A DNA stretch of 64,000 bases from Opitutaceae bacterium (GCA_028284235.1 JANQSC010000019.1:20206-84205); one strand, 5' to 3'. Positions 8,370 to 17,660 are shown, counted from the stretch's first letter. The notes: generated by a model not told the origin, from the sequence alone. Made by a program: numbers and translations.

Positions 8370-11102
8370 ATGAAGACTCATCCAAAAAGCTCCCTCTTGT
8401 ATAGCGTATCGGGCGCGGTCGCCGCGTTTTCAATCTTAGCCAGCCCCCTTGCATTTTCTCAGTCGGGTAACGACGGAGTCGCGAATTCCGGGGTCATTGA
8501 ACTTGAAGGGCTCGAAGTATCGGGCGGTATTCGCTACTCGCTAATGCAGGCTCGCGAGATCAAGCGCGACGCATCGGGGATCCAGGACTCCATCGTCGCC
8601 GAAGATATCGCGAAGTTTCCGGACTTGAATCTCGCGGAGTCTCTTCAGCGACTGCCGGGAGTGGCCATCAATCGCGAGGCCGGCGAGGGTCGTCGCGTGT
8701 CGCTGCGCGGTCTCGGCCCGGATTTTACCCGCGTTCAATTGAACGGTATGGAAGTTCTGGGGAACGTGGACTCGCCGATGGACAGCCGGGGCCAAAGAAC
8801 CCGGGACCGGGCGTTCGATTTTAATATATTCGCGTCCGAGTTGTTCAATCGACTGGATGTATATAAGAGTTTTTCCGCTGCTCAAGACGAAGGTGGATTG
8901 GCCGGCACGGTCGGCTTGTATACGGCTAAGCCGTTCGACTATGGCGAAGGCACGACCGCTTCGATTTCGGCCCAGGCGGGCACTAACTCCGCCACAGGCG
9001 ATTTGCAGCCTCGGTTTGCCGCTCAAGTCTCACACGACTGGGGCGACTTTGGCGCCTTGTTTTCGGTGGCCTATTCTTCCCGCGACACTCAAGAGCAAGG
9101 GTACAATACCTATCGCTGGCGTCTGAGAAGCGCGAGCGGATCGGATATTTCGAATCTGCCGCAAGCGGACCAGGACGCGGTGAACTCCGGCAATCTTCGC
9201 TTCGCTCGCGGCAATCGTCTCTCGGTCTGGGAGAGCCATCAGGACCGGCTGGGCATTACCAGCGCGTTCCAATGGAAGGCGTCCGACCGACTGACACTGA
9301 CGCTCGACTTGCTTCTGGGGCAGTTTGACGGCGAGCGCGAAGAGATCCACCTCGCCAGCCGCGGTTCGAGTAGCACGATTCTGGGCGGCGGTACGACCGT
9401 GGACGGTGTCGTGTATCCAAATTCCGTGTTAAATGAAATCCGCTACAACAGCGACAACGAGGTGATCTACGCCGATGTGAGCGGAGCGAATTTCGCTTCG
9501 GAAACGCGTCGCCAAACCGCGGAGAATGAGTTCACGCAAGGCGTACTTTCGGCGGACTTCCAGGCGTCGGAAAGAGTGTCCGTTAAAGCGTTGATTGGAA
9601 CGGAGAGCTCGACCTATGATATGCCGATCAGCGACAAGTTTTACTTGGAAGCCTTTGGCGATGTGGTCACTGACTACACGGCCGGCGGCGACTACGGCAG
9701 AAATACGTTTGGCTGGGATACCGCGGACGCCTCCAACTGGAGAGCCCACGAAATCGACATGTACGCGTCGCACCAGGAGTCGTCCATCGACAACCTGAAG
9801 ATCGACGCGACGATCGAGCTGACCTCAAAGACAGCGCTCCGGGTAGGGACCTCGTTCCGCGGGTTCACAAATAGCGGGCACGAGAATCGCGTTAACAATT
9901 TCCTGCGCTCGGACTTCCAGTCCGGAGCGGTCGACGACAATCCGGCTGGATACACGCGGGTATTCAGTGAACACGACGACCAGAGCTGGACGATCGTGGA
10001 CTGGGACGCGGCGTTTAGGCAGCTAGGCGTTACTCGCGACGCGGGACCGGATTCGCGCATTTTCGAAGTGGACGAGGATACCTGGACGTCGCACGTGCAG
10101 TACGAGTGGAATCAGTTCATTGGCGAAACGCCTTTCAATGGTTCCATTGGCTTGCGCCATTTCGAAACGGAGATCACCTCGTCGGGCGTCGCTAACGTTG
10201 GGCCGGTAACCGTTCGCGAAACCTACGACGACATTCTTCCGACCTTGAACATGTCGTTCGGTATCCGTCCGGATGTTACGTTGCGCTTCGCGGCTTCGGA
10301 GAACATCAACCGTCCCTCACTCGGCGCTTTGGCGATCAACGGGAACATTACCGAGGAGGACGGGGTGTATGAAGTGGGAACCGGAAACCCTGCTCTGGAT
10401 CCCTACGAGTCCACCAACTTCGATGTGTCTTTGGAGCGCTACTTCGGGGATATCGGGTTCGTGGCTTTCGGCTACTTTTATAAAGACATCTCGGGATTTA
10501 TCGGTAACGAAACCTTGACGAACGTGCCATACAGTGTCACAGGCCTGCCGCTCAACCTGCTTCCAGGACTGACCGCAGACACGATTGTTTCTGAATACAG
10601 TCGTCCCGTCAATTTTCAGGAAACGGACTTGAGTGGATTCGAGTTCACTTTCCAGACGGACTTGGAGTTCCTCCCCGTCGACGGATTCGGCGTGGTCGCG
10701 AATTTCACCTACGTCGACTCGGAAATCGACTACGCGACCCCCGCCCAGCAAGCGGCTGGACAGTCGATTATCCTGCCGTTGAGCGGACTTTCGGATACGG
10801 TCGTCAATACGACTTTGTACTATGAGACCGAAAAGTGGGGAGCGCGGATTTCCGCTAACAATCGCAGCGACTACGTCAGCGATGGACCTACGGGAACGGA
10901 CGAAGACAGCCGCGGTTTCGAGTCGACCACCTACGTTGATTTCTCGGCTTTCTATCAGATCAACGAGAACCTCAAGTGGACTTTGGACGCGATCAACCTC
11001 ACCGACGAAAAGGAAGTCCAATACTCCGACAGCTCGCGTCGCTTGTACAACACGACTCGCTCGGGCACGACGGTGTTCTCAGGAATCAACTACAAGTTTT
11101 AG
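8370..11102 (+). CDS. TonB-dependent outer-membrane receptor
   Basis: The 910-residue protein has a signal peptide (to about residue 30, AFSQS). A plug domain follows with IAKFPDLNLAESLQRLPGVA and RRVSLRGLGPDFTRVQLNGM at roughly residues 80-125, then a long beta-barrel rich in aromatic/acidic strands, ending in SGINYKF with the C-terminal Phe typical of outer-membrane barrels. This is the TonB-receptor type often linked with carbohydrate uptake. Its neighbours (LacI, GH28, SSS symporter) and the shared operator suggest uptake of pectin fragments; that is inference. It is followed by a clear terminator. Confidence 0.95.
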   Translation: MKTHPKSSLLYSVSGAVAAFSILASPLAFSQSGNDGVANSGVIELEGLEVSGGIRYSLMQAREIKRDASGIQDSIVAEDIAKFPDLNLAESLQRLPGVAINREAGEGRRVSLRGLGPDFTRVQLNGMEVLGNVDSPMDSRGQRTRDRAFDFNIFASELFNRLDVYKSFSAAQDEGGLAGTVGLYTAKPFDYGEGTTASISAQAGTNSATGDLQPRFAAQVSHDWGDFGALFSVAYSSRDTQEQGYNTYRWRLRSASGSDISNLPQADQDAVNSGNLRFARGNRLSVWESHQDRLGITSAFQWKASDRLTLTLDLLLGQFDGEREEIHLASRGSSSTILGGGTTVDGVVYPNSVLNEIRYNSDNEVIYADVSGANFASETRRQTAENEFTQGVLSADFQASERVSVKALIGTESSTYDMPISDKFYLEAFGDVVTDYTAGGDYGRNTFGWDTADASNWRAHEIDMYASHQESSIDNLKIDATIELTSKTALRVGTSFRGFTNSGHENRVNNFLRSDFQSGAVDDNPAGYTRVFSEHDDQSWTIVDWDAAFRQLGVTRDAGPDSRIFEVDEDTWTSHVQYEWNQFIGETPFNGSIGLRHFETEITSSGVANVGPVTVRETYDDILPTLNMSFGIRPDVTLRFAASENINRPSLGALAINGNITEEDGVYEVGTGNPALDPYESTNFDVSLERYFGDIGFVAFGYFYKDISGFIGNETLTNVPYSVTGLPLNLLPGLTADTIVSEYSRPVNFQETDLSGFEFTFQTDLEFLPVDGFGVVANFTYVDSEIDYATPAQQAAGQSIILPLSGLSDTVVNTTLYYETEKWGARISANNRSDYVSDGPTGTDEDSRGFESTTYVDFSAFYQINENLKWTLDAINLTDEKEVQYSDSSRRLYNTTRSGTTVFSGINYKF

Positions 11103-11120
11103 TTCAGACGTTACAAATAC

Positions 11121-11161
11121 AAAGCCTTCGAAGCGCGTGGGGCGTTTCGGAGGCTTTTTTG
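11121..11161 (+). terminator. Rho-independent terminator of the TonB receptor gene
   Basis: Stem AGCCTTCGAAGCGC (11123-11136) pairs with GCGTTTCGGAGGCT (11142-11155) with wobble pairs, followed by a T-run. Confidence 0.85.
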
Positions 11162-11192
11162 TTTATTGGTAGGGAGGAGTATGAGAGCTCGA

Positions 11193-11265
11193 AAAAACGC
11201 GCCGGGACGTCGCGTTCCACCATTAGGTGGAGATAGGTGGAACCCGCCGTCCCGGCGGGTTTATG
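11193..11265. repeat. Paired GCGCCGGGACGTCGCG / CCCGGCGGG repeat
   Basis: The left half (GCGCCGGGACGTCGCGTTCC) and the right half (GGTGGAACCCGCCGTCCCGG) are near inverted copies of each other, separated by about 15 nt. Sister copies lie at 42926-42992 and, interrupted, at 56393-56500. It occupies the space between two convergent genes. Confidence 0.75.
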
Positions 11266-11271
11266 TTGCGC

Positions 11272-12318
11272 CTATTCGTTCGTCTCGACGGGCTGGGTGA
11301 TCAGGGTCGGTCCGTCGACCCAGGTCGCCTCGATCGTCGTTGTCTTTACGTATTCAGGAACCCCTTTTTCGAAGCGGTGGATTTGACCGACCAAGGTTTC
11401 CACCGCGGCGGCTCCGAGGCGTTGCGGGTTGAGGTCGAGACCGGCGCAGGGGGCGGTGCGCTCGGTGTGGTTGATGCGCAGGAAGCCGACGTCGTCCGGA
11501 ATGCGGTATCCACTTTCCACGAGCCAGTCGATGACGATTTGCTTGTCTGAAATAATCACTTCGGGCTGGTTCTTGTCGAACCACTCAAGAAAGGTTTTTT
11601 TGTCAAACACGCTGCGAATGTAAGGTTCGCTATTCGCGTAGGACGTGTAGTGCTGCATGAACGACTGGAAGGCAGCGCTCCATTTGTTTTTGATGCGCCG
11701 GTCGCGCCGGTCGCCGACGCACAGGCCGATGCGGTTGTAGTTGAACTGCTTCAAGTGCTCCAAGGTGTGGACCATGGAGATGTAGTGGTCGGGCAGGATG
11801 GTGTTGATCTGCGGCCGGATCAGGCAGTGGTCCATCTGCACTGCGGAGAACTCCGAAAAGTCGAAGGCGCTCATGTCCTGGGCGACGTTGAGCGGCAGGA
11901 TGAGGATGCCGTTGATTCCTCGGGCGGTCAGCACGCTTTGCAGCCGGGGCAGGCGCAGCGCTTTTTCGCCGTCGCCGATCCAGAACAGCTCGGACTTGAA
12001 GCCCAGTTCCGAGGCGCGCTGCTTCACGCCCTTGAGGATTTCCCGGTGGAACAGCATGGGTTCGGTGTCCCCGTCCTCGGAGAGTTCGACGACGGCGATC
12101 GTGCCCTGGAAATGCTCGAGCTGGGCGTTTCTAACCGCGGACAGGGCGGAGGAGAGAAGGGGATTCGAATTGTACCCCATCGCTTTCGCCTTCCGCTTCA
12201 CCCGCGTCCGCGTCTTTTCGGCGACCTTCGGGTTGTCGTTGAGCGCCGCGGAAACGGTGAACGTGGACAAGTTCAGCTCGCGGGCGATCTGGCGAATCGT
12301 GACTTTTTTGCGGGGCAT
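11272..12318 (-). CDS. LacI-family transcriptional repressor
   Basis: The N-terminus MPRKKVTIRQIARELNLS is a LacI helix-turn-helix followed by the hinge helix region (PKVAEKTRTRVKRKAKAMGY), then a periplasmic-binding-protein-like sensor domain, 348 residues in total. A longer frame opens upstream to 12438, but that extension lacks the family pattern and would run through the operators. The ATG at 12316-12318 places the HTH at the usual position. Two operator-like repeats lie 3 and 27 bp upstream, so autoregulation and control of the divergent GH28 gene are likely. The sugar effector is unknown; a galacturonate-related compound is plausible from context. Confidence 0.92.
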   Translation of the reverse strand: MPRKKVTIRQIARELNLSTFTVSAALNDNPKVAEKTRTRVKRKAKAMGYNSNPLLSSALSAVRNAQLEHFQGTIAVVELSEDGDTEPMLFHREILKGVKQRASELGFKSELFWIGDGEKALRLPRLQSVLTARGINGILILPLNVAQDMSAFDFSEFSAVQMDHCLIRPQINTILPDHYISMVHTLEHLKQFNYNRIGLCVGDRRDRRIKNKWSAAFQSFMQHYTSYANSEPYIRSVFDKKTFLEWFDKNQPEVIISDKQIVIDWLVESGYRIPDDVGFLRINHTERTAPCAGLDLNPQRLGAAAVETLVGQIHRFEKGVPEYVKTTTIEATWVDGPTLITQPVETNE

Positions 12319-12320
12319 GG

Positions 12321-12359
12321 ATCTAACGCTTAGATTTATTGCCGATCTAAGCGTTTGAG
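12321..12359. promoter_or_regulatory. Tandem LacI operators between the LacI and GH28 genes
   Basis: Operator 1 at 12321-12335 is ATCTAA-CGC-TTAGAT, a perfect inverted repeat abutting the repressor start codon. Operator 2 at 12345-12359 is ATCTAA-GCG-TTTGAG, an imperfect copy centred 24 bp away. The pair sits in the divergent promoter region and matches the site at 8236-8252. Confidence 0.75.
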
Positions 12360-12445
12360 CAAGACGAATAGTTGCCTTTGCTTGGGACCATGCCGGTTTA
12401 CCCTGCAAAAATCGACCCCCTCTGCCCCGCTCAATCACTCAGTCT

Positions 12446-13771
12446 ATGGATACGGTAGCGAGGCAATTCAACGTGCTGGATTTCGGCGCCATCGGAGACA
12501 GCAAGCGGGACGACGCCCCGGCGTTTGAAGCGGCGATCCGCGCCTGTGACGAAAGCGGCGGCGGTCGCGTGTTAGTTCCAGGTGGATACGTGTTCCTTTG
12601 CAGCCCGTTCGCGCTGTGCAGCCAAATCGATTTCCATGTCGAGAAAGGCGCGGTCGTATTGGCCCATCCGGACGAGTCGCTCTACACGGTCAGCGCATTC
12701 GGTGAGAATCGGTCTGAAGGGACAATTTGGATACGAGGAAAAGACCTGGAAAACGTCACGTTTTCGGGAGACGGCATCATCGACGGCAACGGCCAGGCGT
12801 TCATGGGTGAGGAATTGCCCGACGCGTACGAACTGAAGCCCGTCACTGATGTGGACCCGCGCCCGCACTTGATGTTGTTGGAGAATTGCCGGAACATCGA
12901 GATGTCGCGTATCCAGTTTCAGAATGCGGCGTACTGGGGACTGCATTTTGCGGGATGCCGCGATATCCACATCCACGATCTGATCATTCTCAATGACTTG
13001 AAAATCCGGAACAGCGACGGGATCGACTTCAGCCATTGCATGCGCGGCTTGGTTGAGAACTGTTTCATCGAGTCCGGCGACGACTGTATTTGTTTCAAGA
13101 ATCGTAGGGAACATGCTGAATACGGGCCCTGTGGCGAGATCACGGTGAGAAACTGCAAGCTCGTTTCGACTTCGTGCTCGATCAAGATCGGCTCCGAGAA
13201 CGTCGACTTGATATCGGACATTTTGATCGAGGACTGCGAGATCGCCCGAAGCAACCGCGGGATCGGCATTCAGAATCGCGACGAGGGATCGGTCCGAAAC
13301 GTGGTGGCCCGCAACGTTCGCATTCAGAGCCGCTTGTTTGGCAAAGTTTGGTGGGGCGAGGCAGAGCCGATATACATTACCTCCTACACGCGGCCGACCG
13401 CTCGCACGAGGGACGGGGCGTTTCGCTTCAAAGAAGGATCCGAGCAAGGGGAAGTGGGGAGCGTTCGAGACATCCTGTTCGAGAATGTGGACTGCGAAGG
13501 CGAGAACGGGGTTTTCGTCGGGGCGTCGGAGGAGTCGCTGGTGCGAGGGATTCGGTTCAAGCGCGTCACTGTCGAGATCCGGCAGACGACGCGCTTTCCG
13601 GGAGGCCGTTTCGATCTGCGCCCTTGCGACGAGACGGACTTTCTCGAAACGGGCGTCCACGGGTTCTATTTGCACCGGGTGAAGGACGCGGTCCTCAGCG
13701 ATTGCCAGGTCAGCCTGGCGGAGGGCGTCGACCGGGAAATGATAGGCGATTTCGGCAGTGCGGACTCCTGA
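12446..13771 (+). CDS. Glycoside hydrolase family 28 (polygalacturonase-like) enzyme
   Basis: 441 residues of right-handed parallel beta-helix. GH28 hallmarks are NSDGID at 189-194 and SGDDC with Asp212/Asp213. The start FNVLDFGAIGDSKRDDAPAFEAAI is the usual GH28 opening. The later conserved motifs are altered: where classical polygalacturonases have a G-H-G segment this protein reads STSCSIKIGSE, and the RIK segment reads GIGIQN. It may therefore act on a different uronate or rhamnose linkage, or be an exo-enzyme of a divergent subfamily. No signal peptide is visible, so it probably works in the cytoplasm on imported oligosaccharides. It is divergent from LacI and followed 94 bp later by a symporter. 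Confidence 0.88.
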   Translation: MDTVARQFNVLDFGAIGDSKRDDAPAFEAAIRACDESGGGRVLVPGGYVFLCSPFALCSQIDFHVEKGAVVLAHPDESLYTVSAFGENRSEGTIWIRGKDLENVTFSGDGIIDGNGQAFMGEELPDAYELKPVTDVDPRPHLMLLENCRNIEMSRIQFQNAAYWGLHFAGCRDIHIHDLIILNDLKIRNSDGIDFSHCMRGLVENCFIESGDDCICFKNRREHAEYGPCGEITVRNCKLVSTSCSIKIGSENVDLISDILIEDCEIARSNRGIGIQNRDEGSVRNVVARNVRIQSRLFGKVWWGEAEPIYITSYTRPTARTRDGAFRFKEGSEQGEVGSVRDILFENVDCEGENGVFVGASEESLVRGIRFKRVTVEIRQTTRFPGGRFDLRPCDETDFLETGVHGFYLHRVKDAVLSDCQVSLAEGVDREMIGDFGSADS

Positions 13772-13865
13772 TAGAAAGGTGGCGGTCCGATGGGCGTTGC
13801 GGGTTTGATTTTCTGCGGCGAGTGCTTACGATTCGCGTCGTCCACCTGAAACGCTTGTAGTTCCT

Positions 13866-16049
13866 ATGTTCGGTTTCTCGATCCCAGACATCATCACCCT
13901 TTGCGTATACTTTGCTCTGATACTGGGCATTGGGGTGTGGTCTTACACGAAGATCCGAAGCCAGGAAGATTTTCTGCTCGGCGGGCGGCAATTCGGGAAG
14001 TTCTTTTCGACCTTCGCCAGTTTCGGTCAGTCCACTTCGGCGGACGGGCCCGCGGGTGTTTCGACGACGGTCTACACGAACGGGGCGAGCGGGATTTGGA
14101 GCTCCTTGCTGATGTTGTTCGTCACGCCCCTGTTTTGGATCACCGCTCCTTGGCTGCGGCGCATGCGTATCCAGTCCATGGGGGATTTCTACGTCGAACG
14201 CTACGGCTCGAAGTCGATGGCGGCGGTCTACGCGCTTATCGCGACCATCGGAATGGCGGGGCTGCTTTCGGTGGGATTCCTGGCGGTCGCCAAAACGGCG
14301 AAAGGGATGACGCCCAAGGACTACTCGGAACTGTCTGTGGTCGAGCAGCAAGAGTATCAGCTGGCCGAGGAGATGCATGAGCTGGAAGCGATCGATCCCC
14401 AGTTCTTAACTACGCAGGAGCAGGAGCGACTGATCGAACTGCACCGCATTCGCCCCGACAATCTTTTCTCGCATGTCGACGAGCGCGTTCTCGTCTGGCT
14501 GATGTGCGCGGCTCTGCTGGTGTATTCGGTTCTGGGCGGACTCACGGCGGCGTTCTATACGGATGTCCTGCAGGGTATCTGTATCATCGCCTTGTCCGTC
14601 ATGCTGCTGCCCTTCGCTTGGGGGGAGATCAACGCGCTGTACGGCGGGGAGGGGATCCTGCAGGCGTTTACGCACATGCACGATCGTTTGCCGGAGAGTT
14701 TCTTCGAAGTTCTGGGCTCGCCGGAGGTTGTCGATTTCACTTGGTACTACATCCTCACGGCGGCGGTCGTCTCGGGAGTCACCGTGGTGACTCAGCCGAA
14801 TCAGCTGGTGACTTCCGGCGCGGCGAAGGACGAATCGTCGGCGCGAATCGGTTTCGTTTCGGGGACCCTGCTGAAGCGTATTCTGACCGTCTTCTGGGGG
14901 ATTTTCGCTCTGTCGGCGGTGATGCTCTTTTCCAACGAAGTCACCAATCCGGACTACGTGTGGGGAATGGCGTCGCTCAAGCTGCTGGGCCCGCTAAACA
15001 TGGGCCTGGTCGGATTGATGCTGGCGTGCATGATCGCCGCCCTGATGTCTACGGCGGATTGTCTCATCATTACGGTATCCGGTTTGGTACTACGAAGCTT
15101 GTACACGCCGCTGTTCCCGGGAAAGAGCGAGCAGCACTACATTTGGGTCGGGCGCGCGGTCGGGGTGGTGTTCATCCTGACGACCGCGTGGGTCTCACTG
15201 CAGTTCGACCAGATTCTGGAAGTCCTTAAATTCGTCTGGGAGTTCTTCGTGATATTCGCGTCGGCGTTTTGGTTGGGGCTGAAATGGCGGAAGGCGAAGC
15301 GCGTTGGGGCCTGGGCGTCCATCGTGTTCGCGTTTGGCTTCTTCTATTTCCTGCCCTTGCTTGCTCCCACGCTTTTTCCGTCGCTCCGCGAGAGCCCGGC
15401 GATGCACGCCCAAACTGCCTCGCGTATCCTGGAGCACGAATACACGGCGAAGGAGATCGACGTCGAGCGACGCGAACAGCAGATTGAACTCTGGAATACT
15501 CGAGGAAGGGAAGCGGGTATCCAAAAACCGGAGCCACTCGAGTTGGGGGACCCGATCCAGAGAACCCACATCGTTCCGGCCCGCGGCATTTTCTGGTCGA
15601 AAGGGCTGAAGCTGGACGAGGACGGCAACACCTACGGAGGCGGCTATCTTTACCTCGAGATGGTCCTGCTGGACGCAGTGGGCGTTCCCTTGGAGACCTT
15701 TCCTTACGCGATGAACGAGAGCATTCGCACCTGGATCCGTTTGCTGACACCCTTTTTGATCCTCGTCGGCTACTCGCTTTGGACCCGTTCGGTTCCGACC
15801 AAAAACGGCAGCGCGTTTTTTCTCAAGATGCGCGTCGCCGTCCAGTCGGGGAACCGCGAAGAAGACGAGGCGCGACTGGCGGAAGCGTACCAGAATCCCG
15901 CCTCGACCGAGAGCTCTCTGCTCTTTCCGAACTCAGGCTGGGAGTTTTATCGCTGGAGCCGATTCGATCGCGTGGGCTTCGCTCTGTGCCTGCTGCTCGT
16001 CCCGCTGGTGATTGGCCTGCTTTATCTCGGGATTACTATAGGAAGCTAG
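13866..16049 (+). CDS. Sodium/solute symporter (SSS family)
   Basis: A 727-residue membrane protein with about 13 hydrophobic helices. The family pattern is seen in GIGVWSYTKIRSQEDFLLGGRQFG near the N-terminus and in ALMSTADCLIITVSGLVLRSLY in the middle, the conserved sodium-site helix. It is longer than typical family members because of a soluble loop after helix 4 (about residues 140-200, rich in Glu) and a long loop with a C-terminal helix pair. It probably imports a sugar or uronate with Na+. It is downstream of the GH28 gene in the same direction, likely as part of the LacI-controlled unit. Confidence 0.9.
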   Translation: MFGFSIPDIITLCVYFALILGIGVWSYTKIRSQEDFLLGGRQFGKFFSTFASFGQSTSADGPAGVSTTVYTNGASGIWSSLLMLFVTPLFWITAPWLRRMRIQSMGDFYVERYGSKSMAAVYALIATIGMAGLLSVGFLAVAKTAKGMTPKDYSELSVVEQQEYQLAEEMHELEAIDPQFLTTQEQERLIELHRIRPDNLFSHVDERVLVWLMCAALLVYSVLGGLTAAFYTDVLQGICIIALSVMLLPFAWGEINALYGGEGILQAFTHMHDRLPESFFEVLGSPEVVDFTWYYILTAAVVSGVTVVTQPNQLVTSGAAKDESSARIGFVSGTLLKRILTVFWGIFALSAVMLFSNEVTNPDYVWGMASLKLLGPLNMGLVGLMLACMIAALMSTADCLIITVSGLVLRSLYTPLFPGKSEQHYIWVGRAVGVVFILTTAWVSLQFDQILEVLKFVWEFFVIFASAFWLGLKWRKAKRVGAWASIVFAFGFFYFLPLLAPTLFPSLRESPAMHAQTASRILEHEYTAKEIDVERREQQIELWNTRGREAGIQKPEPLELGDPIQRTHIVPARGIFWSKGLKLDEDGNTYGGGYLYLEMVLLDAVGVPLETFPYAMNESIRTWIRLLTPFLILVGYSLWTRSVPTKNGSAFFLKMRVAVQSGNREEDEARLAEAYQNPASTESSLLFPNSGWEFYRWSRFDRVGFALCLLLVPLVIGLLYLGITIGS

Positions 16050-16064
16050 TTGGGACGGAGGGAT

Positions 16065-16400
16065 TGAGAGACAGAGAGACGGAGGGTGTATTAACCACCG
16101 ACAAGCCACCGACCCTGTCGGGGTCCATGATCGGGGTCTTCTACCGGAAGACAGGATGCGCTTCCGTCTTCGCCTGTTAGGCTACGCCGAGACAAGTCGC
16201 TCGCAGGATTCCCGACATAGTCGGGAAACATGATGTGATTGGGATGTGATCTGGGTTTTTGGGGTAATGCCCTCGGTCTCCCCATCCCTCAATCGCTCCG
16301 TCGCAGCTTCACTCCCATGTCGCGGCGAAGCCCACTAGGGCGAAGACGGATCACCATTCTCTCTTCACTATTCTCCATTCAACCCTCATCGCGTAGCGAT
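16065..16400. repeat. Mosaic of short repeats
   Basis: It contains ACCGACAAGCCACCGACC... and TCGGGGTC...TTCTACCGGAAGACAGGATGCG (as at 42850 and 47240), a GGCTACGCCGAGACA unit, a CCCGACATAGTCGGG hairpin and TTCACTATTCTCCATTC remnants. No gene is supported here. Confidence 0.6.
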
Positions 16401-16414
16401 GCGAGTGGGATGAA

Positions 16415-16531
16415 GAGCTTATGAACAACTATATAGTTGTTCATAAGCTCTAATGGGCCGTCAATCGATTGACATGAACAACTCGTAGGTTGTTTTATGG
16501 GTTAATAATACGATCTATCGTTCATTTGAAC
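16415..16531. promoter_or_regulatory. Palindrome cluster upstream of the DoxX operon
   Basis: A perfect 36-bp palindrome at 16415-16450 has the core GAACAAC-TATATA-GTTGTTC. A second, imperfect site at 16474-16498 has GAACAAC-TCGTAG-GTTGTTT. A 14-bp palindrome GTCAATCGATTGAC lies at 16460-16473, and GTTCA-TT-TGAAC at 16520-16531. The repeated GAACAAC half-sites suggest a dimeric (TetR- or MarR-like) repressor. No such regulator gene is adjacent, so the regulator is unknown. Confidence 0.55.
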
Positions 16532-16559
16532 AATATTTGAACATTAACCCAAGACAGCA

Positions 16560-16922
16560 ATGGAAACTATTAGAATACTCCTACATGCCCTGGTCGCTCT
16601 CGTGATTATCAACGTGTGGCTATTCAGGAAAAACAAGTCGACGCCTTGGCGGGGCGGCAACGCGGCGAGCATGAGCAAGGAGTTCGAGCAGTACGGCCTC
16701 TCTCGTTCGATGATGGTCGCGGTGGGTGCGTTTAAGCTCGCCTGCGCACTGTGCCTCATCGCGGGAATCTGGATTCCCGGACTGACCGTTTTCGCGGCGG
16801 TCGGCCTAACGATCGCATTGCTCGGCGCCGTCGTTGCCCACGTACGGATCAACGACCCTTTGTTTAAGAGCGTGCCGGCTGCTTCGTTGATGGCGATGTC
16901 GGTGGCTGTGGTCGCGCTATAA
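16560..16922 (+). CDS. DoxX-like family membrane protein
   Basis: 120 residues with four hydrophobic helices. The sequence pattern (LVALVIINVWLFRKNKSTPWRGG, then LSRSMMVAVGAFKLACALCLIAGIWIPGL) matches small DoxX/DUF4267-type integral membrane proteins. The biochemical role of such proteins is not settled, though some act with quinone or thiosulfate oxidation. It is the first gene of a three-gene operon of small membrane proteins behind the palindrome cluster. Confidence 0.75.
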   Translation: METIRILLHALVALVIINVWLFRKNKSTPWRGGNAASMSKEFEQYGLSRSMMVAVGAFKLACALCLIAGIWIPGLTVFAAVGLTIALLGAVVAHVRINDPLFKSVPAASLMAMSVAVVAL

Positions 16923-16967
16923 GCGTCCCTCACCCTTGAAATAGCAACCTCAAACGGAACACCCCAT

Positions 16968-17156
16968 ATGAATAAAAAAACAAATCCAGACAAGATCGCC
17001 AAGACGCTCTTTTTCGCAGCGGCCGGCATCTCCTTTCTTCTATCCAATTATCTTTGGTTTTCGGGCAACGAGCAGCAGGGCATCTTTGTAGGGCTTTGGG
17101 TGCCCTCCTTGTGCGCGGCAGGAACCCTTTTTTTGAGCGGGAGGAGAGATGGATAA
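16968..17156 (+). CDS. Small membrane protein, two helices
   Basis: 62 residues, preceded by a stretch with weak Shine-Dalgarno character, and with two predicted TM helices (about 12-28 and 35-53) between charged ends. It follows the DoxX-like gene by 45 bp and overlaps the next small ORF by 8 bp, which supports translation as an operon. Family not recognised. Confidence 0.6.
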   Translation: MNKKTNPDKIAKTLFFAAAGISFLLSNYLWFSGNEQQGIFVGLWVPSLCAAGTLFLSGRRDG

Positions 17157-17292
17157 CACAACGCTATTTATATTCGGCCTAGTCGTGATGTTCATCTTCG
17201 TCGGAGGAATGTTGATACATACGATCGTCAGTCAGAAGCTCTTGAAGTCGGAGGAGTCCGAGCGGAGTCCGAGCGAAGCTCGGGAAGAGTGA
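17149..17292 (+). CDS. Very small single-helix membrane protein
   Basis: 47 residues: MDNTTL, one strongly hydrophobic helix (about residues 6-26), then a basic and Glu/Ser-rich tail. The ATG is preceded by GGGAGGAGA, a strong Shine-Dalgarno, and overlaps the previous stop codon. The last dozen codons come from a repeat-like GTCCGAGCGGAGTCCGAGCG stretch, so the tail may have been extended by repeat insertion. Function unknown. Confidence 0.5.
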   Translation: MDNTTLFIFGLVVMFIFVGGMLIHTIVSQKLLKSEESERSPSEAREE

Positions 17293-17660
17293 TCCATGCG
17301 TCGCTCTTCGAGCTATGCAGGACTGCGGGGGTTGATCACGGCTTCGCGGTGATCAAAGGAGTGAGGAGTAAGGAGTGGTCCGTCTTCGCTCTTCGAGCTA
17401 CGCCGAGACATGTCCGGCTTCGTCCTGCTTGGCGGGACTACGCCGAGACAAGATGGTGAAGGGATTTCTGGCTACGCTGGAATAGGGCGCTTGCAGGATT
17501 TCTACTGTGATGGGAGACAGGGTGTGATTGGGAGGGGTTTTCGAGGAGTGATCCGTCTTCGCTCGATGGGCTTCGCCGAGACATGGGAGTGAAGCTCTCT
17601 TGGGCTTCGTCGAGATCTGGGGGCGAAGCTCGGTTCACTGAATGGCGATCGGAAAGTTTT
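17293..17660. repeat. Serial CCGTCTTCGC...CTACGCCGAGACA repeats
   Basis: At least four degenerate units (around 17380, 17425, 17560 and 17595) alternate with short unique stretches. Nothing coding is supported from 17293 to 17779. Confidence 0.6.
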
